Source of the DNA: Ochrobactrum sp. CM-21-5
GTDB lineage: Bacteria > Pseudomonadota > Alphaproteobacteria > Rhizobiales > Rhizobiaceae
Length of the DNA stretch: 64,000 bases
NCBI RefSeq assembly: GCF_014253075.1
Contig: NZ_JACLZJ010000001.1
Location: forward strand, 744,001-808,000
Direction: 5' to 3'
Position numbers and translations under genes: made by a program. The stretch's first letter is position 1. Each line of letters starts with the position of its first letter. Shown here piece after piece: positions 1 to 7,889 of the stretch. The notes below the pieces were generated by a model. That model was given only the letters and a program-made list of their open reading frames with translations. It made no database searches and was not told the origin of the DNA.

Positions 1-667
1 AGGAAATGTGGTTCCAGTCCTTTTCAGGATGGCGGAAACCGAGCTGCTCATTGGCGGCGTTGGTGATCCTCACGCCGATCTCTGCCAGTTCACGTGCCTG
101 ACCAGGCTCGATTTTCATGCCGATAAGTGCAGCATCGACAATGACGAAACTGTCGCCGCCATAGGCGGTATCGACAGTGATCGTGCCAAGCCCCTCGACT
201 TCAAGCGATGCGTCCAGACGATCTGCAAAGGAGGGCACATTGCGCACGCTGATGCGCTCGGCCTTGCCATTGCGGCATTCGGCTTCCACTTTGATGATTC
301 CGCCCGGAGCTTCGAGAACCATGCGCGTGACCGGCTCCTGCATCGGGATGATGCCGCTGTCGAGCAGAACGGTGGAGACGCAGATCGAGTTGGAGCCCGA
401 CATGGGTGGGGTGTCGGCAGGTTCCATGATGATGAAGCCCATCTGGGCACGCGGATCTTTCGGCGGCACCAGAAGGTTGACGTGACGGAACACGCCGCCG
501 CGCGGTTCGTTCAGTACGAAATTGCGTAGAGTCTGATCGCTGGCGATGAAGCGCGATTGTTCCCACACAGTTTCACCGGGAGGAGGGGTAACGCCGCCGA
601 CAATGACGTCGCCGACTTCGCCCTCTGCATGACAGCCGACGACATGAATGATTTTGGTGCTGCGCAT
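1..667 (-). CDS. Proline racemase family protein (hydroxyproline epimerase/dehydratase type), 3' part missing
   Basis: The reading frame is open from an ATG at 667 to the window edge, giving the first 222 residues. It starts [20 protein letters not shown] and has the proline racemase fold signature with [10 protein letters not shown] near residue 90. In classical proline racemases and 4-hydroxyproline epimerases that position reads MCGHGT, with the first catalytic Cys. Here it is Ser, so this belongs to the Ser-containing subgroup, for which hydroxyproline epimerase or trans-3-hydroxyproline dehydratase activity is known in the family. The second catalytic residue lies beyond the window, so the reaction cannot be fixed. 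It is transcribed away from norM; an inverted repeat at 843-867 could be its operator. Family assignment is firm, substrate is not. Confidence 0.9.
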   Translation of the reverse strand, partial: MRSTKIIHVVGCHAEGEVGDVIVGGVTPPPGETVWEQSRFIASDQTLRNFVLNEPRGGVFRHVNLLVPPKDPRAQMGFIIMEPADTPPMSGSNSICVSTVLLDSGIIPMQEPVTRMVLEAPGGIIKVEAECRNGKAERISVRNVPSFADRLDASLEVEGLGTITVDTAYGGDSFVIVDAALIGMKIEPGQARELAEIGVRITNAANEQLGFRHPEKDWNHIS

Positions 668-842
668 GGAACCTCCGCTCGATGTGATTGCGTTAAGTCC
701 TAATTGTTCGCAGCTGTCGGTCAATCATTTATCGGCCAGCGATCTGCGCTTTCGCGACAGAAGAAGAAAATCATTTCAACCCGTGTCAACTGACGGAGAT
801 TCCTTTTCACTGTGTGTTGCTTCTTGGTGCGGGTCTGATATT

Positions 843-867
843 GATTTGCATACATTTTGTGCAAATC
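843..867. promoter_or_regulatory. Inverted repeat, candidate operator between prpA-like gene and norM
   Basis: GATTTGCA at 843-850 and TGCAAATC at 860-867 are perfect 8-base arms around a 9-base AT-rich spacer. It lies 176 bases upstream of the proline racemase family start and 264 upstream of norM. The rest of the 668-1130 gap shows no convincing gene. Which of the two genes it controls, and the factor, are unknown; a GntR-type regulator is one possibility. Confidence 0.4.
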
Positions 868-1130
868 GATGCGCAGCCCGCTTGGCTCCGGCTCAATTTC
901 AGGAACATGCAAAACGTTCCCCACGGAAATTGAACAACCCGAAAAGCTGGGGCGTCATGGCCGTTTGTGGCGATGAGCAGCTCTTAGCCGGCATGGGACG
1001 GTCGATGATCGTATCTTTACGTCCTCATTCTCAGATTGACACGGTCTCTGATGTTATGAGGCGTAGCCTCAAGGACATGGAGCATCCGGCGGATTGACAG
1101 CCCCGGATATTCCGGGAAGCGGCCGGGAAT

Positions 1131-2546
1131 ATGAATGTGAACAGGACGATGGATGCTGGCTTTCACGGGTCTGAAGAAACCCGTTTCCAGCGCTGGGGCA
1201 GGGAAATGGCGGCCGCGCTGAAATTGGGTTGGCCGCTGATTTTCACCAATCTTTCGCAGGCGGCGTTGACCGCAACCGACGTGATTTTCATCGGGCGTCT
1301 GGGTGCGGATACACTGGCCTCCGCACTTCTGACCACCAGTTTTTATCATACGCTGATGATCTTCTCGATGGGGCTGGTGTCGGCCGTTATGCCGATGATC
1401 GCCATCACGATCGGGCGCAATCGCTATTCCGTGCGCGATGTTCGCCGTACGGTGCGCCAGGGGTTCTGGACCGCGATCATGATCTCGATCCCGGTCTGGC
1501 TCGTCCTTTGGCACGCGGAAGAAATCTTTCTTTTCCTCGGCCAGCGCCCGGACATCGCGGCGCGTTCGACGGATTTCATGCATACACTGCAATGGGCCTT
1601 GCTGCCATATCTCGGTTATATCGTGCTGCGCTCGTTCTTTGCCGCTATGGAAAAGCCGATGTGGACGCTGCTGATTGCGGCGCTCGCCATCGGATTTAAC
1701 GCACTGGCGGGCTGGACGCTGATTTTCGGCCATTTCGGTTTCCCGCGCATGGAACTGCATGGCGCGGGCATCGCCACCACCGCGTCGAGCACGATGATGT
1801 TTCTGGGGCTTGCTTTCATTACGCTGCGTCATCACCGATTCCGGCGCTATCATCTGTTCGGGCGCTTCTGGCGTCCCGACTGGCCTCGCCTGATCGAACT
1901 GTGGCGCATCGGTATTCCCATGGCGTTGACCTTCGTATTTGAAACCTCGATCTTCTACGCTGCGGTGGTGATGATGGGTCACATCGGCCCGACTGCCATG
2001 GCCGCCCATGCGGTGGCGATCCAGGTCGCATCGCTCAGCTTCATGGTCCCGCTTGGCTTCGGACAAGTGGCAACCGTTCGTGTGGGCCGCGCCTATGGCC
2101 GGGGCGACCCCAGGGCGATCGCCTATGCGGGCTGGAGCGCTTATGCGCTGGGCGTCGGCTTCATGGCGGTGATGGGGCTGTTGATGGTCCTTATCCCGCG
2201 CCTGTTCATTGGCGTCTTTCTCAATCTGCACGATCCGCAGAACCGGCAGGTTCTGGAACTGGCGATTACCTTCCTCGCACTCGCTGCACTATTCCAGATC
2301 GTGGACGGTGCGCAGGCCGTGGCAGCCGGCATGCTGCGCGGGCTGCGCGATACTCGTATACCGATGTATCTGGCGCTGTTTGGTTACTGGGGCGTCGGCC
2401 TGCCGCTCGGCGCGCTTCTGGCATTCTATTTTGAGCTGGGTGGTGTCGGCATCTGGCTGGGGCTTGCCGCAGGACTGGGGATCGTCGCTGTGCTGATGAC
2501 CACGCGTTGGCGCAGGCATCTCGCGCATGTTGCGGCAACGGTTTGA
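1131..2546 (+). CDS. norM: MATE family multidrug efflux transporter (NorM type)
   Basis: This 471-residue protein has the length and twelve hydrophobic segments typical of the MATE family, which exports cationic drugs and dyes from the inner membrane in exchange for Na+ or H+. Two homologous halves are visible: the N-terminal half opens with GWPLIFTNLSQAALTATDVIFIGRLGADTLA, read as two adjacent motifs, and the C-terminal half with RIGIPMALTFVFETSIFY. The start at 1131 has only a weak GGGA before it; ATGs at 1149 and 1206 are alternatives that would shorten the cytoplasmic N-terminus. It is a single-gene unit followed by a strong hairpin at 2571-2595. Substrate cannot be read from sequence. 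Confidence 0.92.
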   Translation: MNVNRTMDAGFHGSEETRFQRWGREMAAALKLGWPLIFTNLSQAALTATDVIFIGRLGADTLASALLTTSFYHTLMIFSMGLVSAVMPMIAITIGRNRYSVRDVRRTVRQGFWTAIMISIPVWLVLWHAEEIFLFLGQRPDIAARSTDFMHTLQWALLPYLGYIVLRSFFAAMEKPMWTLLIAALAIGFNALAGWTLIFGHFGFPRMELHGAGIATTASSTMMFLGLAFITLRHHRFRRYHLFGRFWRPDWPRLIELWRIGIPMALTFVFETSIFYAAVVMMGHIGPTAMAAHAVAIQVASLSFMVPLGFGQVATVRVGRAYGRGDPRAIAYAGWSAYALGVGFMAVMGLLMVLIPRLFIGVFLNLHDPQNRQVLELAITFLALAALFQIVDGAQAVAAGMLRGLRDTRIPMYLALFGYWGVGLPLGALLAFYFELGGVGIWLGLAAGLGIVAVLMTTRWRRHLAHVAATV

Positions 2547-2570
2547 AAACCCGGTTGCTTGCATGAAAAA

Positions 2571-2595
2571 GCCGTACGATTCGAAATCGTACGGC
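2571..2595 (+). terminator. Hairpin terminator between norM and the IalB-like gene
   Basis: GCCGTACGAT and ATCGTACGGC are perfect 10-base arms around TCGAA. AAAAA precedes the stem and only a short ATGTTT run follows, so it could stop transcription from both converging genes. Confidence 0.7.
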
Positions 2596-2651
2596 ATGTT
2601 TCTAGGCTGCGGATATCATGACGCTCCGCTAAAATTACGTACCCCCGAAAA

Positions 2652-3173
2652 TTATTTCGTTAGTGCAATAATGCGATCCATGGCGCTGCCAAAGCCCTTC
2701 AATGAAATCTTGAAGGCGACGGCCTGGCTTGGACTCAATGCCGTTGTGGCAACATTGAGATTGCTGCCCGCCTTGAGTGCGGCAACCTGTTTGGCATCGA
2801 AGTTTACAGGCGCCAGACAGCCTTGCGGCATGCAGGTGGAGAAGGTGAGATTGGGGCCAGCGGCGTCATCGATCTTGAGTGCTGCTCCCTTGGCCAGATC
2901 GAGACCGAACGGCATCAGGATCACGCCCTCGGCTTTGCCCCCGGCAATATTGCGCAACTCGACCGTCAGAACGCGTTGGCCTGTTTCCGAACTGCTCTGG
3001 TCCTGTCGCATTGCACAAACCGCCGTGTCCTTCTGGGACTGGCAGGAAACGGTCCAGTCCTGATAGGTTTCCTGAAGCGTGCTGGCGCCGCCGGGAAGCG
3101 GGGCGGCAAAAGCAGACATGCTGGAAATTGCTGAAAACGCGAAGGCGAGGCTGATCATGCGGTAGTTTTTCAT
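2652..3173 (-). CDS. Invasion-associated locus B (IalB) family periplasmic protein
   Basis: The 173-residue product has a signal peptide of about 23 residues ending AFA-APLP and then the IalB pattern: YQDWTVSCQ, a central [22 protein letters not shown] and [14 protein letters not shown]. Four cysteines (in [17 protein letters not shown]) fit two disulfides. The family is widespread in alphaproteobacteria and named after a Bartonella protein linked to erythrocyte invasion; its molecular role is still poorly understood, and most members belong to free-living species. The gene converges on norM and is divergent from the sensor kinase at 3434, sharing an AT-rich spacer rich in palindromes. Confidence 0.88.
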   Translation of the reverse strand: MKNYRMISLAFAFSAISSMSAFAAPLPGGASTLQETYQDWTVSCQSQKDTAVCAMRQDQSSSETGQRVLTVELRNIAGGKAEGVILMPFGLDLAKGAALKIDDAAGPNLTFSTCMPQGCLAPVNFDAKQVAALKAGSNLNVATTALSPSQAVAFKISLKGFGSAMDRIIALTK

Positions 3174-3202
3174 TAATATAGTCTTTCCAAATTCATCGCT
3201 TA

Positions 3203-3250
3203 TATGCTCATATACTATCGTCTGGAGGACAGTGTAATACTATGAGCATA
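3203..3250. promoter_or_regulatory. Long-spaced inverted repeat upstream of the two-component operon
   Basis: TATGCTCATA (3203-3212) and TATGAGCATA (3241-3250) are perfect 10-base inverted arms 28 bases apart in the 260-base divergent spacer. ATACTAT also occurs as a direct repeat inside (near 3211 and 3237). The layout suits a dimeric regulator binding two sites, possibly the neighbouring LuxR-type protein, but this is inference. Confidence 0.45.
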
Positions 3251-3265
3251 AATGAGATGCGTGTT

Positions 3266-3284
3266 CAACAATAAATTATTGTTG
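3266..3284. promoter_or_regulatory. 19-base perfect palindrome
   Basis: CAACAATAA-A-TTATTGTTG is a perfect 9-1-9 palindrome, 150 bases before the kinase start. It is a candidate operator; no known consensus was recognised. Confidence 0.4.
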
Positions 3285-3433
3285 TTGTTTTAGTTATATA
3301 AGTAAATATCAATATAATATTACATTTTTTGCAGGCAAAAAATGCCCGGTCGATGTGTGGGTTTTTCTTTCGCTTATGATGCGGTGGCTTTACAGTCTCG
3401 GTAACAGGCAATCCGCGCGTTGGAGGAGAAAGC

Positions 3434-4816
3434 GTGACGCTTCGATATCAAATCGTTGCCTTGGCGATCGTGCCGCTTATCGTGGCCATTCTTACGGTTA
3501 CGGCCTTCATCACATGGCAGTCGGCCAATCTCGTCCAGAGCAGTATCGCGACCTTTGAGAAGAACATGCTCAAGGCGAAGGAAACTGAGCTTCTCAACCT
3601 GACCAATCTGGCGCTATCCGCCATTCAGGATGTTTACGACAAGGCCGGGTCGGATGACACGGTCGCGATGGAGAAGGTGCGTGAGATCCTGACCTCGCTC
3701 GACTATGGCCGTGACGGATATTTCTTTGTCTATGATTACAACGGCAACAATGTCGTTCATCCGCGCCAGCTGTTTCGTCCAGGCCATAACTGGCTCGATC
3801 TGGTCGATCCGGACGGGGACCGTGTGATCGCCAATCTGATCGCCAAGGCGGAAGAGGGCGGCGGGCTGCATCAGTATAAATGGGAAAAGCCGTCTACAGG
3901 CGAGATGGCGGACAAGCTGTCTTTCGCAGTTGGTCTCGACAAGTGGAAATGGATGCTGGGCACTGGCGTTTACCTCGATGACGTTTATGCGCAAACCGCA
4001 GCCGCCAATGCCGATTTTCGCGCCAATATCCGCAACACCTTCCTGATCGTCAGTCTCATTGCGGTTCCGGCTGTCATGCTGGTTTTTGCGACATGCATGC
4101 TGCTGAACCTGCGTGAACGACGCATGGCCGACAGCAAGCTCAAGGAGTTGGCCCAGCGCATCATCGATACGCAGGAAGAAGAGCGGGCGCGGCTTGCGCG
4201 TGAGCTGCATGACGGCATCTCGCAGAATCTGGTCGGCGTGCGCTATGCGATCGATCTCGCCAGCCGGCAGGTGCGAACGGGCAGCGACGGCGCGCCGCTG
4301 GCAATTGAAAAAGCCTCCGATGCGCTGAACGGTGCCATCAAGGAAGTGCGGCGCCTGTCGCATGACTTGCGACCGCGCATTCTTGACGATCTCGGGCTGA
4401 ACGTCGCGCTAAAGGCGCTCTGCGAGCATTTCTCGGAGCGGACGGGCATCGAAACCCGTTTCGAGGCGGTGGCGTTGCATGAAAAGGTCAATCCGGAAGC
4501 CAGTACAGCTCTCTATCGCGTGGCTCAGGAAGCGCTGACCAATATAGAGCGCCATGCAGGCGCCAGCCATGTCAATATCCGGCTATGGGGAGCCAATGGC
4601 CGCGTAACCATGACCGTCGCAGATGACGGCATCGGTTTTGCGGGCCGGGACATGAAGGATTCCCGCTCGGGGCTGGGTTTGCGCAATATGCAGGAACGCA
4701 TGGCGCATTTTGGCGGCGTGCTCTTGGTTGAAACGAGCGCCGATGGTACGCAGCTGACGGCCCGCCTGCCGAAATCGGCGGCGCAGAAACAACAGCAGGA
4801 ACCGGAAGTCGCATGA
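3434..4816 (+). CDS. Cache-domain sensor histidine kinase (NarL/LuxR-partner type)
   Basis: The GTG start at 3434 follows a strong GGAGGAG at 3422. The 460-residue protein has a membrane segment at about 8-28, a periplasmic Cache domain at about 35-190 (GRDGYFFVYD, HPRQLF, GLHQYKWEKP), a second membrane segment at about 202-225, a HisKA_3 dimerisation domain with phospho-acceptor His259 in ARELHDGISQNL, and a HATPase domain with ADDGIGF and GLGLRNMQERM near 390-430. Such kinases phosphorylate LuxR-type regulators, and one follows with a 4-base overlap. Cache domains of this kind usually bind small organic acids; the ligand here is unknown. Confidence 0.92.
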   Translation: MTLRYQIVALAIVPLIVAILTVTAFITWQSANLVQSSIATFEKNMLKAKETELLNLTNLALSAIQDVYDKAGSDDTVAMEKVREILTSLDYGRDGYFFVYDYNGNNVVHPRQLFRPGHNWLDLVDPDGDRVIANLIAKAEEGGGLHQYKWEKPSTGEMADKLSFAVGLDKWKWMLGTGVYLDDVYAQTAAANADFRANIRNTFLIVSLIAVPAVMLVFATCMLLNLRERRMADSKLKELAQRIIDTQEEERARLARELHDGISQNLVGVRYAIDLASRQVRTGSDGAPLAIEKASDALNGAIKEVRRLSHDLRPRILDDLGLNVALKALCEHFSERTGIETRFEAVALHEKVNPEASTALYRVAQEALTNIERHAGASHVNIRLWGANGRVTMTVADDGIGFAGRDMKDSRSGLGLRNMQERMAHFGGVLLVETSADGTQLTARLPKSAAQKQQQEPEVA

Positions 4817-5457
4817 ATCCCGAATGTAAAATTCGCGTATTGCTGGTGGACAATCACCCGCTGGTGCTGGATGGCCTGCGGGCAGTGCTCGAAACCTATG
4901 ACGATATCGAGATTGTCGGCACGGCTTCCAATGCCCGGATAGCTCTGGACACGGCGTTTTCCGCCGATCCGGATGTCGTGTTGATGGATATCAATATGCC
5001 GCAGCTCAATGGCATCGATGCGATCGAGCTTTTCAAGCGCCAGGTGCCCGGCGCGCGTATTCTCATGCTCTCCATGCATGATAGCCGCGAATATATCTCC
5101 ACATCGATCATGCGCGGCGCTTCCGGCTATATATTGAAGGATGTTTCTACCAACGAGATCGTGACCGCCATTCATGCGGTCGCATCGGGCGGAACCTATT
5201 TTTCGTCCGGAGTCTCGGAAGCGCTGCTTGAAAATGGCGGCAGGAAAAGCGAGGGCCTCTCGGCGCGTGAAAACGATGTGCTGGTGCTGGTGGCCGAAGG
5301 CGGCAGCAATCGTGAAATCGCGCTCCGGCTCGGCATATCGGAGGCAACGGTCGAAACCCACCGCAAGAATATCAAGAAGAAGCTCGGCATCGCCAGCACG
5401 GCGGGACTTACGCGCTACGCCATAGAGACCCGTCTGCGCCTGTCTTCCGAACAGTGA
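4813..5457 (+). CDS. LuxR/NarL-family response regulator
   Basis: The ATG overlaps the kinase stop (ATGA), so the pair is translationally coupled. The receiver domain spans about 7-122 with acidic pocket residues in LLVDNH, phospho-acceptor Asp59 in VLMDINMP and the conserved Lys in YILKDV. A LuxR helix-turn-helix follows at about 147-205 (LSAREN, VAEGGSNREIA, ATVETHRKNIKKKLG). It should act as the DNA-binding output of the upstream Cache kinase. Targets are unknown; the palindromes at 3203-3284 and the convergent pqaA-like gene are nearby candidates. Confidence 0.93.
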   Translation: MNPECKIRVLLVDNHPLVLDGLRAVLETYDDIEIVGTASNARIALDTAFSADPDVVLMDINMPQLNGIDAIELFKRQVPGARILMLSMHDSREYISTSIMRGASGYILKDVSTNEIVTAIHAVASGGTYFSSGVSEALLENGGRKSEGLSARENDVLVLVAEGGSNREIALRLGISEATVETHRKNIKKKLGIASTAGLTRYAIETRLRLSSEQ

Positions 5458-5520
5458 CGTTGGCGCAGGCGCAATGCGCAGCCCGGGCCAAAAGCGGGCC
5501 GCACATCTTCTGGGCGAACG

Positions 5521-6975
5521 CTACTCGCCGAGCCCGCGACCGGGAAGGGTCGTGCAGGCTTCTTCGTGGACTGGCGGCGCGACGGACGGATAGCCGGTCG
5601 GTGTGATATAGACTTGCGTGCTGGCGACAAAACCATCAGCGAAGGTCGCTTCCACATAAGTCGCTTCCCAGCCCTTTTCCGGTGTGTGCAGTTTCACACT
5701 CGTGGACATGGCGGCATCAAGCGGTGCTTCTTCATATCTGATGCCGCATGCATATCGGAAATCGCGCGAATCCGGGTTCACCGCCGTCCAGCGTCTGACT
5801 TTCTCCGGCTTTTCGGAAAACGAGATATGCAGCGCCTGTTCATGAGGCGTGGCCTCGATCTTGGGCAGCGGCTTGTTTGCCTGAAGGCGGTTCAGGAACG
5901 GCGTCAGCGTTTGCACCGCGAATCCCTTGATACCTTCGTGACTGGAATTCGGTGCAATACGCAGGGATTTCTCGCCGGGCATAGCGTCAAAGTAATTATG
6001 CGTGCCGTCGGGCACGAAAAAATCGTCTCCGCTGGCATTCACGACATATTTCGGGATGGTCAGCCGCGATCTGTATTGCGTATCCAGATATTCAAACGGA
6101 TCGATAAGCTTGGCCAGCTTCCGGAAATTCGGGGAGGTAATGCGGTTATCGATGTTCTGTTCGAGATAGGGTCCCAGAGCGATCGGCCAGTTGTCGCCAT
6201 ATGACCGATAGATATGTTTCAGCCCCTGGATGAGATTGGGGACATCGATCACAAATGGTGCGATTGCTTCGACCCGCTTATCGACTAGGGCGGTCAGCCA
6301 GGTCGTCCAGCCGCGCTTGGACATCCCCGAGACGACGAACTTGTGTATGTTCCAATGCGCAAGCTCCTGCTCGCTCAGGGATATGGCCCTGGACGCGGCA
6401 GCGGCCATCGGAAATTGAAGCGGCATCAACTGCATCTCTTGCGGATTGTTGAGGAACAAATTCCAACTGCGCGCTATGGCGTGATCTTCCACTGCCGGTA
6501 TTTTGTCCGGTTCGAATTCCAGTGCCTGATTGGGTATGAAGTTTACAGAAACAGCGATCGTGTTGGTGTTGCGTGCGATTTCTGCGAGCGAAGCCGGCGG
6601 TAAATCGTCCGAGATGACCGGCTCGCCCGTTTCCGTGTTATTCGACCCTCCGGAAATGAACAGTAACGCACGTTCGGTGCGGGGCTTTTCCGGAATCGCG
6701 ATATTCACATCGTGCACCCATTGCTTCGGCGCTACCAGTCCTTTGGGTGACCATTCTTGTGAGACCATCCTGTAGCGGCGATGCTCCACGGTGTCGAGTT
6801 TTTCGGTCTTTTCCAGGCTGTATTGCAAGGGGGTACGGTTCAGTTTCTCCACATAGCAGGGGAGTGGGAAAGCGGTGCTGTTGCATGGGCGGCTGGCGTG
6901 ATCTGTTGCGGCAGCGTGTGCTATCTGTGTAGCAGTCAGTATGGACGTCAAAGCAATAACCTTTGATATATGCAT
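5521..6975 (-). CDS. PhoPQ-activated pathogenicity-related (PqaA) family secreted hydrolase
   Basis: The 484-residue product begins with a signal peptide (about 21 residues, ending AHA-AA). The body matches the PqaA family, an alpha/beta-hydrolase relative: VVSGMSKRGWTTW holds the Ser nucleophile elbow (near residue 219), VNASGDDFFVPDGTHNYFD the likely acid and SSHEGIKGF the likely His. The family name comes from a Salmonella gene activated by PhoP/PhoQ and linked to antimicrobial peptide resistance; its substrate is unknown. It converges on the two-component operon. There is no partner gene on its own strand. The tail after the hydrolase domain (about 390-484) looks like a small beta domain. 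Confidence 0.88.
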   Translation of the reverse strand: MHISKVIALTSILTATQIAHAAATDHASRPCNSTAFPLPCYVEKLNRTPLQYSLEKTEKLDTVEHRRYRMVSQEWSPKGLVAPKQWVHDVNIAIPEKPRTERALLFISGGSNNTETGEPVISDDLPPASLAEIARNTNTIAVSVNFIPNQALEFEPDKIPAVEDHAIARSWNLFLNNPQEMQLMPLQFPMAAAASRAISLSEQELAHWNIHKFVVSGMSKRGWTTWLTALVDKRVEAIAPFVIDVPNLIQGLKHIYRSYGDNWPIALGPYLEQNIDNRITSPNFRKLAKLIDPFEYLDTQYRSRLTIPKYVVNASGDDFFVPDGTHNYFDAMPGEKSLRIAPNSSHEGIKGFAVQTLTPFLNRLQANKPLPKIEATPHEQALHISFSEKPEKVRRWTAVNPDSRDFRYACGIRYEEAPLDAAMSTSVKLHTPEKGWEATYVEATFADGFVASTQVYITPTGYPSVAPPVHEEACTTLPGRGLGE

Positions 6976-7210
6976 TATTAAACTACTCCAATTAATAATA
7001 ATTCATGTGGAGAATCGCAAATATTTTGTCTGTTGTTGTATATTGTATATTAAGCATTTCTTTAAATATAATTTTGTGTTCAGTAATTATAGGGAATGGA
7101 TTCTAGCTATTAAGGATTCATATTTAGTTTATATTTATTAAACCAATGTGGTTGCTTTATGTAACGGTGATTGTCTTCTGAAATAAACTGAACGGCAGAG
7201 CCGCGCTGAT

Positions 7211-7226
7211 TACCCACAAATGGGTA
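7211..7226. promoter_or_regulatory. TACCCA-CAAA-TGGGTA palindrome upstream of the TRAP operon
   Basis: A perfect 6-4-6 inverted repeat lies about 104 bases before the dctQ start, in an otherwise AT-rich 354-base gap (6976-7329) that has no gene I can support. It is the best candidate operator for the transporter operon; the factor is unknown. Confidence 0.35.
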
Positions 7227-7329
7227 GGCTGTTGCAGCTTGCCTTCGTGGTCGGCTTGCGGCGAAAAAGTCCCGGCAATATGATTCCCTGAAAAATCCGC
7301 TTGAGGAGGCGGAGCCAAGGGGAGGAACG

Positions 7330-7878
7330 ATGTCAGGCTTGCTGGCACTGTCGCGCGCCATCGACGCGGCAAACAATTTCATTGGAAAAGCGGTGTCCTG
7401 GCTGATACTGGCGGCGGTTCTGATCAGCGCGATCAATGCCACGACGCGCAAGCTTTTCAATCTCAGTTCCAACGCCTGGCTCGAAGCACAATGGTATCTG
7501 TTCTCGGCGGTTTTCCTGATCGCCGCCGGTTACACACTGCTCCACAGCGACCATGTGAAGGTAGACCTGCTCTACAGTCGTTACTCGCGCAAAACCCAGC
7601 TGCTGGTGGAAATCTTCGGCACCATTTTCTTCCTGCTGCCCTTCTGCCTCGTCACGATCTATCTCTCATGGCCGATTGTCGAGGCCAAGATCGCAAGCGG
7701 CGAAACCTCCAACAATACGGGCGGTCTGGTCCTCTGGCCGGTATGGGCTCTCATCCCTGTCGGCTTTGGGCTGCTCGCGCTGCAAGGCATATCCGAACTC
7801 ATCAAGCGCATCGCCATTCTGCAGGGGCGTATACCAGACGCCGTCGCTATCGACGACGCTGAAGCGCAAGTGCTCTGA
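7330..7878 (+). CDS. dctQ: TRAP transporter small permease (DctQ family)
   Basis: The 182-residue protein has four predicted membrane segments (about 15-35, 55-75, 90-115, 135-155) and the DctQ features W-E-A-Q-W-Y in SSNAWLEAQWYLFS and HVKVDLLY. A GGGGAGGA ribosome site precedes the ATG. In TRAP systems this subunit pairs with the large permease to drive uptake of a substrate delivered by a periplasmic binding protein, using a Na+ or H+ gradient. It is the first gene of a three-gene operon, 11 bases before dctM. Confidence 0.93.
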   Translation: MSGLLALSRAIDAANNFIGKAVSWLILAAVLISAINATTRKLFNLSSNAWLEAQWYLFSAVFLIAAGYTLLHSDHVKVDLLYSRYSRKTQLLVEIFGTIFFLLPFCLVTIYLSWPIVEAKIASGETSNNTGGLVLWPVWALIPVGFGLLALQGISELIKRIAILQGRIPDAVAIDDAEAQVL

Positions 7879-7889
7879 GAGGGACGGAT

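Noticed and set aside
648-1097. A 149-codon frame in the gap upstream of norM
   Set aside because: No RBS, poor codon use, and it begins inside the start of the proline-racemase-family gene on the other strand; read as regulatory spacer.
1017-2231. A 404-codon antisense frame opposite norM
   Set aside because: Its Arg/His/Gln-rich composition is typical of reverse-complement coding sequence; norM is the real gene.
6941-7141. A 66-codon AT-rich frame before the TRAP operon
   Set aside because: It overlaps the pqaA-like start and has low-complexity AT-rich composition without RBS.
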